From contig NW_019091511.1 of the NCBI RefSeq assembly GCF_001949145.1, positions 140,460 through 170,552 of the forward strand: a stretch of 30,093 nt of DNA, written 5' to 3'. The stretch's first letter is position 1; each line of letters opens with the position of its first letter. A program made the translations under genes and the position numbers. This DNA comes from Acanthaster planci. Its lineage: Eukaryota > Echinodermata > Asteroidea > Valvatida > Acanthasteridae. The notes below the pieces were generated by a model that was not told where the DNA came from, did not search any database, and saw only the letters and a program-made list of their open reading frames with translations. Positions 10,891 to 30,093 of this stretch are shown one piece after another.

Positions 10891-11217
10891 TAACAAATTT
10901 ACATTGAAGACAAAAGTGATGTGGTTAGATGACAGATCTTTGAAAACAAAGCAGTGTCCATTGCATGAAATGAGTACATATAGTTGAATCAAATAATGCA
11001 AAACTTAACAAAATTTTAAAAATCAACTTGTAAAAAATGCTCTGATAGAATCAATTTGTAAAAAAATGCACCGCTATTCTATCAGAGCATTTTTTTACAA
11101 GTTGATTTTTTTTAAAATTTGGTCAGTTTTGCATTAATTCAATTCAACAATGTGCAACCAAAGATCTAATTGTCAACAAACCAAATTACTTTTTGTTTTC
11201 AATGTAAAACTTGTTAG
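10891..11217. repeat. Long foldback (inverted repeat) element, ~327 bp
   Basis: The left arm runs from TAACAAATTTACATTG (10891) to ATGCTCTGATAGAAT (about 11051). The right arm runs from ATTCTATCAGAGCAT (about 11075) to AATGTAAAACTTGTTA (ending 11217). The inner ~60 bp of each arm are nearly identical and the outer ~100 bp are diverged but clearly complementary. The spacer is about 23 bp. The form suggests a foldback MITE. A transcript would make a long hairpin, a possible substrate for small-RNA processing. Confidence 0.75.
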
Positions 11218-11483
11218 GCCGATTGATTAATATATCGCAGTTGTATATCAAGACTATTGTTAAAGTATGCTTTTCCAAAGAGAACTGTTTCACAAATGCC
11301 TAGATAGGTATTAATTTTTATTTTATGATTCTGTATTATGCATGACAATACCTAAAACTTACTTATGTAAGAAAACCTTGTTTAAAACGGATTTAAGTGC
11401 GATAATTGTTTCTAGAAAAAATGCAACAATTGGCACTTTTCATCTTTAAATTGCTTCTGCAAAATAGCAGAATTTCGTTTTGA

Positions 11484-11830
11484 TTAACCCTCCTATGTGG
11501 AAGTCACTCTTTGGGTCACTTGGTAAATACCTCAAAGAAGCACAGCTGTGTTGTGTTGTGCACTGCACCAAGAGTCCCTCACAGGAATATCAGATTGCAC
11601 TTTTGTGCTGCCCAACNNNNNNNNNNNNNNNNNNNNNNNNNNNNNNNNNNNNNNNNNNNNNNNNNNNNNNNNNNNNNNNNNNNNNNNNNNNNNNNNNNNN
11701 NNNNNNGCACAAAAGACCTTTGGTCATTTTGTGCTGGCAACCTACTGGCAACCATATAGAAAATACATGCTCACCAGTGACTGTGGGCATTTGTGCACAT
11801 TTGTGCTGTAAAACAAAAGGAGGGTTTTAA
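11484..11830. mobile_element. TTAA-flanked MITE (piggyBac-like), interrupted by gap
   Basis: The left end is TTAACCCTCCTATG (11484) and the right end is AAAGGAGGGTTTTAA (ending 11830). Inverted CCCTCC/GGAGGG termini next to TTAA are typical of non-autonomous piggyBac-type elements. Its right ~55 bp, reversed, is about 80-85% identical to 28318-28372, so the family has at least two members here. The middle is hidden by 90 Ns. Confidence 0.55.
11617..11706. other. Assembly gap (90 N)
   Basis: A run of 90 unknown bases inside the TTAA-flanked MITE. Open frames drawn across it are meaningless. Confidence 0.99.
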
Positions 11831-12019
11831 ATTTTTATTTTTGATGACCTTTTGAAATCATAAAGGCGCATGCATGCAATTTCCGTTACAGCATCAGGGT
11901 TTGAGGTCTTGCACTCGAGAGTTGTAAGGTGAATCATAAACTGTGAAAGAAAGCTGTAAAAGAGAACCTGAGCTAGTACTTGCCATCAGGACACCAAGGT
12001 GTAGCGCCAAGCTTTCATT

Positions 12020-12380
12020 TTGACGTCAGGTGGCCAATGGTGTGCCGACATTGTGCCGACACTGTGCGATTAGTTGGTAAAGTTGACGTGAATTGCCAAC
12101 AACATGCCGAGGATGGTGATTGGTTTGTAAAATTCATGTCAATTGCAAACAATGTATCAGCATTGGTGATTGGTCAGTATTAAGTTGACATGAATTTCAA
12201 ACGATGAGCCGGCGTTAGCGACTGGCTTGTAAAGTTGACCTGACTTGCCAATGAGGTGTCGACGTTGGTGACTAGTTTGTAACATGACTTGCCAACAATG
12301 TGCCGACGTTTATCATTGGTCTGTAAAGTTTGACGTCAGGTCGCCAATGACATGCTCACGTCGGAGAACGGTTTGAATAC
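12020..12380. repeat. Diverged tandem array, unit ~50 bp, about 7 copies
   Basis: Successive units begin near 12020, 12083, 12133, 12185, 12235, 12285 and 12329. They share the order TTGACxTGAxTTGCCAA, then xATGxGCCGACGTTGG, then TGAxTGGTTTGTAAAG. Copies differ at many sites and by small indels, so the array is old. The 64-codon open frame inside it is a by-product. Confidence 0.7.
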
Positions 12381-13615
12381 TCGACGCTATATTTGTGTGG
12401 GGAATGCAGATCTGACGTCGGCTTTGCCGATTGATGTTTGCACGTGGTTTTAGACGACTAGTAATTAGTTGCCAAGGTCATACGGACCGATGGTGATCAG
12501 TACAAACATATGGAACTCCAGGTAATGTCGGGTCATCAACATCGGTTGACAGGGTACGTGTGGTATAAATATTTAAATCGATATCAAAACTGAAAAAATA
12601 AAAAAACCGAAAAGAAGCTATTACCTTGCACACTCATGGTAAGCTTTACGTAGAAGCCGTCAATATTGTTTACATGATAAAAATGCAAATATACAGCATA
12701 GCAAATCCCCTGAGAAGAAGAATACGTGTAGAACTGCAGTTTACAATTGCTGTCCTCATAAACGATAATCGATCAGTTACCACCACGGAAAACATTAACT
12801 GGAAGTCGAGAAAAACGAAGCTTCCACCTCTAAACGACGGATGCTTAATTGGAATGACTAGTTCCTGATAAGTGCACAGGTTAACAGGACGTCTGCTTAT
12901 CAATTAAAACAACAAACAACCAGAAATGTAGGCCTACAAGAGGGCATGGTTACTGACTTGACTTGTTTGGCCGATTTATAAATGAATCCAAATGCACATG
13001 GTTTTGAAATGAACATCTTTATGCCTGTTGTAGGCCTAATTATGAAAACCTCGGTTCTTGATTTTATATATGCTATTTTATATTGCAGCTTTGGTGGTTT
13101 TATCACTCTTAGAAGCACCCTTCACTCATCCAGTGACAATTTCTGGTCAGTGCATGCATTTCAGTCTGTTGAATTGACCCTGGAACATTGTGGTCAAAGT
13201 GGCAAGTTTTCAAAATAAGCCAACAGCATTTGTATGGCTGTCTGACATTACATTATCGAAATGGAAGTAACACTTCCAATAATTGCCAAAAATTTGCGTA
13301 GGCAATTCATGTTTTGCAAATTTTGAACTTGCAATGAATAAAAAACTCTCAAATAAGAAGCCCCAAATATACTCACTTTCTAAAAACTAACATATCTCTA
13401 TTTCTAAGTCAGTGCATTTATACATCCACGGACTGGTTTTGAACCATGTTGCTATATATACAAAAAGACACCGCTGGTTATAAAAAAAACAAATGAATGG
13501 CTCAATTTTTCTTCCAAACACGTACAATTTAGAAATCGAGAACGTTGTGGAAAGACTGAATACAACATTTCAGCTTGTAGGTATTTTGATGTTTCAATAA
13601 TAGTTTAAAGAACAA

Positions 13616-13621
13616 TTTATT
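13616..13621 (-). terminator. Possible poly(A) signal of the alpha-glucosidase gene
   Basis: AATAAA on the minus strand, about 530 bp after the stop codon at 14147. I saw no closer canonical hexamer. Using it would place the hAT MITE inside the 3' UTR. Confidence 0.3.
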
Positions 13622-13826
13622 CATTCATTATTGGTATAATAACTCTAAAATATCACATCCTTGCAAGGGGCTGCATCAAGTTTTTCCCTGACAATGAAAA
13701 CACTTACAGAAACAATATCACACACTGACTGGATAAATATGCCATACCCAAGTAAAAAAATAATGTGACTCAAACATGAAATGAAACAAGGGAACCACTT
13801 GACAGGAGAAATTCTGAGGTTACCAA

Positions 13827-14050
13827 CAGGGGCGGTTCTAGAGCTGATTTTCTAGGAGGTGGCTAGACCCTCCATATGTGACATCATCTTTTAACATTTG
13901 CTTCTGATCCTTAATCATGGAGTATTTATGAAAAAAGAAACTTTATGCAAAATTGCAAAGCCAAAAGCGTCCAGCCTTTTTTTTTCTTCTTTGGGGGTGG
14001 GGGCTAGACAAAAGATGAGGGGGGCCACCCCCAACCTAAATCCCCATCTG
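13827..14050. mobile_element. hAT-type MITE (224 bp) with 8-bp target duplication
   Basis: The left terminus is CAGGGGCGGTTCTAG (13827). The right terminus is CTAAATCCCCATCTG (ending 14050), whose reverse complement aligns with the left end with small indels. The flanks GTTACCAA (13819-13826) and GGTACCAA (14051-14058) match at 7 of 8 bases, the duplication length of hAT transposases. CAGGGGCGG-type ends are common in animal hAT elements. It lies about 95 bp past the alpha-glucosidase stop. Confidence 0.65.
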
Positions 14051-14146
14051 GGTACCAACTTCCTAGGCTTAGATAATGCAGACGTCATAATTACCAAGGG
14101 GGCTGGAAGGTCACCACTTCATCACCGTGTTAGTTCCAGACTTCCA

Positions 14147-26639
<12,493 letters not shown>

Positions 26640-26642
<3 letters not shown>

Positions 26643-26735
26643 AATTCAGCTAACTACAGACTCCAGCTTGGTGCAACAGCGCCCTCGTTTGTTTCCATTT
26701 ACCCTTTCTCAATTTTCCGGTATGGTTCTCAAACT
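26640..26735 (-). other. GAA: Alpha-glucosidase exon 1 (5' UTR plus start codon)
   Basis: The donor ATTATG|GTAAGG ends this inferred exon at 26640, and its last three bases are ATG. After splicing to 25781 this ATG is in frame with nine more codons (VKQKGENYK) and then with the second ATG at 25754. Its context (A at -3, G at +4 after splicing) is good. A 14-codon upstream frame (26698-26654) ends 11 bases before the start. The upstream edge is a guess. If this exon is wrong, translation starts at 25754 and the protein has 896 residues. Confidence 0.5.
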
Positions 26736-28317
26736 GTGGAGCCAGTTGCACTTGGTAGACCTTTAAATGTCAAAACCAAGCAAAATAAGTAAATCTGCAG
26801 CTTTGAGTCATGCAATATGATAATTTTATAATAAAACGTTGTCGTCCGAGTTTTATGTAGAAGTTGGAGTTCTTGTATAATTTGATTCTTTACTCCACTG
26901 TAGTGACGAAGCCGAAATTTGAGAATGGCCTCGGAAAGTGAGGCCTGCTTGATCTCCATGCAAGTGAGACGCGACGAGGGTTCGTGTGCGTGCATATATG
27001 TTTACGGAACTTGAACTTAGAAGTTGAACTTGGTTGCTGGGCCTTATTTTAACATTTCACTGTCGTGTTGGGTGCGGTCTTTGTGAGTTGTTCACTAAAC
27101 GGATTTTGTTCTCTTAACCGTAAGTAAAGTAATAACATGAAGCCATTGCTCTCGACTGTCATTTTCGCTGTTGGCTGTAAACTGGTAAAATAATCAGATT
27201 GGCTAGGCCTAATGCAGTATTTGACACTCGCTGTTCCTGAACATTAAGTTCCATCATAACAGATCATGCTGTTTGCAAACGGTGACTAAGCCTCGACATT
27301 TCCCTCCACTTTCCTCATGCAGTGTAGCAAAGTCCCTTCACTGGAAAATATTAAATTCATGTCATGCAGTTTATAAATAATGGTGTTAATTACCTACAAT
27401 CCCTACATTACTAGCCTATCTTCAAGCAAACTTGAATTCTCAATTCTGATTGGTTGATCCATGGCTACAAACAGTGTGATATGAGGCAGCGCAGACACCC
27501 AGGAGTTTCACAAAATTGCGGGTGTGCTGATCAAAGAAAAGATTGTGTAACCCGATCCTCGGACTGTCTTGTGCGTCCGTACATCGCCATGGTTGCTTTT
27601 TTCACCGGCGCGGTAGGCCTACAGTACCTGCCATTTTGTGAGAATCCCAGATGTCCGCGCTGCCCCATATAACCTAATTGCACAGTTCATATTAAACCCT
27701 TTGTAACGTGCTGTTCTAAACTCAACGCAGTAGGGGTCTATGCTATTTTTATGCTAAAAGCAAACCCACATCTGCATGACTGTAAATTGAAAAGTGGCAA
27801 GTTTGCCCGTGCTGATGTGTTTTAAATCCACGTGCACAATTTCCTTTCTTAGTGTAGGCCTTGTTGTCATTGTTGTTGAAAGAAGTTAAAACGTAAATAA
27901 TTCTCATGCTCCCTAGATAAAATTACAGAATTGTGGTACATCAGTGTTACTTTTTTCGCTGTGCGCTGTCTTTTTTATGTAAAGCGCACCTATCCATAGG
28001 CCCCTTTACTGCACGTCAAGTTTGTTTGAGGATAAATTTGTTATCACGCTCGCGCTCATGGAACACAGAATAATATATGCTGTAGAACCTTTCTGATCAA
28101 TTTAAGTGTCGTGAAATATAGTCCAAAATTTAAACCAGTGGCGTCCGAAAATTGGGCACAGTTTTACTGAGTGTTCCCTAACAATACATGGTACATTTGT
28201 TGTACCGGTACAAATCTCAGCAAAGCCCACATTAACATCTAAGAATTACTTCAAAGTGAAATAGCTACTACCTGCACTCACATACCCCACACTACTCTTG
28301 TGACGTCACTCTATCCA
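26736..28317. other. Gene-free stretch upstream of the alpha-glucosidase gene
   Basis: No TATA box is evident for the minus-strand gene. CTTAACC|GTAAGT near 27119 could be a donor of an unknown plus-strand first exon, with no partner found. A 14-bp perfect palindrome, TTGTACCGGTACAA, lies near 28198. Open frames here are short and lack domain features. Confidence 0.4.
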
Positions 28318-28372
28318 TTAACCCTCCTATGGTTTTACTGCACAAATATGCACGAGTGCTCACAGTCACTCT
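28318..28372. mobile_element. Partial copy of the 11.5-kb TTAA MITE family
   Basis: TTAACCCTCCTATGGTTTTA and the following ~35 bases match the reversed right end of the element at 11484-11830 (shared CTGCACAAATATGCAC-like and CACAGTCACT segments). I could not find the other terminus, so this is a truncated or rearranged copy. Confidence 0.55.
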
Positions 28373-28675
28373 GGTCGAGTTCGGGTGGCCTGTTCTTGAC
28401 ACAGGTTTCTTGTTCTCGCACTCGAATGGTGGGAACACGACTCAAGAACACTGTTCTCGGAACAGGATCACACACCACCTCCTCGTCAGGGTTTTACAGG
28501 AACACACGGAAAAAACTCGTGAGATTTTGATTTTTGAACAGCTGCAAAAAGTAGAGAGATGGCTTCCAAAGCCATAGACAAATGGGAAGTTTTGCAAAAT
28601 TAACATTAATTATTTTCCGTAACATGGAAATGAATATTCCTGTTTATATAGAAAAGAATTCAGCCCATCCAAACA

Positions 28676-29394
28676 TTAACTCTCGAATAACGTAGCCTAC
28701 ATGTACATGGACGCCGCCATGTTGCATGTTGCTTGTCACTAACTACCATCGATAACCGGTGTTCTGACCTCTAGTTTCACAATCATCCAACACATACATG
28801 GTGTAAGAAACTCTGCCAAATGTGGAATTAAAAAGTATGGTCTTGTTACTTTCTCTTGCTTTTTCCTATCATTTCCTGGTCGATTACAGGGTTCCCAAAT
28901 CGGCCGGAGCCTTGCAAAGTAGACAGTATTTGAGGTTGCTTTGCCCCCGATTTTGCCACCTCCAACTTTTGCGAGTAGCAATTATTTCATCGTCAGATAC
29001 GTCTATATATTCGAAATCTCTCCTGTGCAGGTTTTGTGTTAGTTGCAAAGTTCGACGTCAAGCCAAATGNCAGTTAGGGTTAACTCTCGAATAACGTAGC
29101 CTACATGTACATGGACGCCCCCATGTTGCATGTTGCTTGTCACTAACTACCATCGATAACTGGTGTTCACAATCATCCAACACATCCATGGTGTAAGAAA
29201 CTCTGCCAAATGTGGAATTAAAAAGTATGGTCTTGTTACTTTCTCTTGCTTTTTCCTATCATTTCCTGGTCGGTTACAGGGTTCCCGAATCGGCCGGAGC
29301 CTTGCAAAGTAGACAGTATTCGAGGTTGCTTTGCCCCCGATTTTGCCACGTCCAACTTTTGCGAGTAGCAATTATTTCATCGTCAGATATGTCC
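28676..29394 (+). repeat. Direct duplication of ~320 bp around a single N
   Basis: 28676-29008 and 29080-29394 align over nearly their whole length, starting at TTAACTCTCGAATAACG, with a few percent substitutions and one 14-bp indel near 28764. The junction contains one N at 29070. The tail of the first unit (29009-29069) reappears at 30035-30093. Differences fall on codon-changing positions in the open frames, so I do not call a gene. Confidence 0.9.
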
Positions 29395-29395
29395 G

Positions 29396-30034
29396 AAAAT
29401 ACCGGGTATTGGTTTGAGTCATTACTTGAGGGTGACTCAACATTACCTTGAAATGAATTTTGGACAAATCATCATCACTGGAATACAATGATGTAGCTGG
29501 CACAGACCGACAAGAAGGGCGATGCAGAAGGAAGTTCGTTCGCCAACAAATGACTTGCATTCCCAAGGCACTGGGCATTTAAATCCACACTTTTAATTCA
29601 CTTGCAAAAACTGAACCTTTTATTCCTTTGCTTTATTGCGCAACCAGGGGACCATAGCAGAGTTTTCACGTGGGTGCTGTACCCAACATCTCGTTCATGT
29701 AATACCTCAACACGTTAGTAGGAATGCACAGTTTTTATTTCCTTGAAATCTTTACAATGAGTGTGCGAGGGTCGTAGTTAAAGTCGCAGATTCGCATCCT
29801 TGCCCATTCTTTTCTCCTTAACATAGTCAAACAAAAGTCCCAGTGCGATGGAACTTAAAGACAAATGTCATACAGTCTTTACAGAGTCCTCGGATGCAAG
29901 AACTAAGGGGATATTTTGTCAAAGTTTCCTCATTAAAATGGACGTTGCTCCTCAGTGCGTATTGAGGACATCAATAAAATTCGTATTGTTTGGATTAAAT
30001 TGTTTGCTTTAATATTTGTTTGCATTACGTTTCT
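29396..30034. other. ~640-bp segment present only in the second repeat unit
   Basis: It separates the two parts that are adjacent in the first unit. On the minus strand, 29578-29442 is an open frame starting at ATG with an Arg- and Ser-rich leader (MPSALGMQVICWRTNFLLHR) that reaches a donor CATTTCAAG|GTAATG. It resembles a mitochondrial-targeting first exon, but no partner exon was found. It could be a real exon, an inserted element, or chance. Confidence 0.2.
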
Positions 30035-30093
30035 TCGAAATCTCTCCTGTGCAGTTTTTGTGTTAGTTGCAAAGTTTGACGTCAAGCCAAATG
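30035..30093 (+). repeat. Second copy of the repeat-unit tail, running off the window
   Basis: It matches 29009-29069 (CGAAATCTCTCCTGTGCAG through GACGTCAAGCCAAATG) with few changes and ends at the same base that precedes the N in the first copy. A third unit may follow beyond the window. Confidence 0.9.

Larger units (their letters stand above)
10143..13615. other. Repeat-rich intergenic region between the convergent genes
   Basis: No recognisable coding sequence. The mapped contents are a long foldback repeat (10891-11217), a TTAA-bounded MITE with an assembly gap (11484-11830) and a diverged ~50-bp tandem array (12020-12380). The rest is AT-rich single-copy-looking sequence with short chance open frames. 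Confidence 0.55.

Noticed and set aside
11480-11830. Open frames of 66-116 codons spanning the Ns
   Set aside because: They exist only because unknown bases are translated as X.
27454-27672. 72-codon cysteine-containing frame
   Set aside because: Cysteine count is suggestive, but there is no signal peptide, no recognisable spacing pattern and no splice or promoter support.
28739-29371. Repeated frames beginning MLLAKVG and MELKSMVLLL
   Set aside because: Differences between the two copies are almost all amino-acid changing in every frame, so there is no sign of selection on a protein.

Overview
This is a piece of animal nuclear genome: introns with GT/AG ends, deuterostome-type protein families, AT-rich intergenic DNA and many short decayed transposons. 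The self-complementary octamer TAGGCCTA and close variants recur (near 8809, 12928, 13030, 27203, 27612). I associate this with echinoderm and other marine deuterostome genomes, so my best guess is an echinoderm. That guess is inference. Nothing here is bacterial or viral.

Layout. 1-6850 has no gene I can name; it holds a short hairpin, a palindrome and two weak candidate exons. 6855-10141 (+) is a secreted collagen-C1q protein gene: a TATA-like box, two inferred non-coding exons, then one exon with the whole 277-aa reading frame. 10143-13600 is intergenic and rich in repeats: a long foldback element, a TTAA-flanked MITE containing a 90-N gap, and a diverged ~50-bp tandem array. 13827-14050 is a hAT-type MITE just past the stop of the next gene.

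14147-26642 (-) is a complete GAA-type acid alpha-glucosidase gene (trefoil domain plus glycoside hydrolase family 31). I rebuilt 18 exons by hand. All phases agree, giving 906 codons with the catalytic nucleophile and acid/base aspartates intact. Its introns contain two TTAA MITEs, a tRNA-derived SINE, a non-LTR retrotransposon tail, a 28-bp minisatellite and a G-run tract.

26700-30093 has no confident gene. It contains a relative of the 11.5-kb MITE and a ~320-bp direct duplication around a single N, which looks like uncollapsed haplotypes or a local tandem duplication.

The two genes are convergent and unrelated in pathway: one is probably humoral immune recognition or extracellular matrix, the other lysosomal or digestive glycogen breakdown. 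I found no convincing new biological system. The most interesting items are repeat structures, start-codon and poly(A) oddities, and the terminal duplication.
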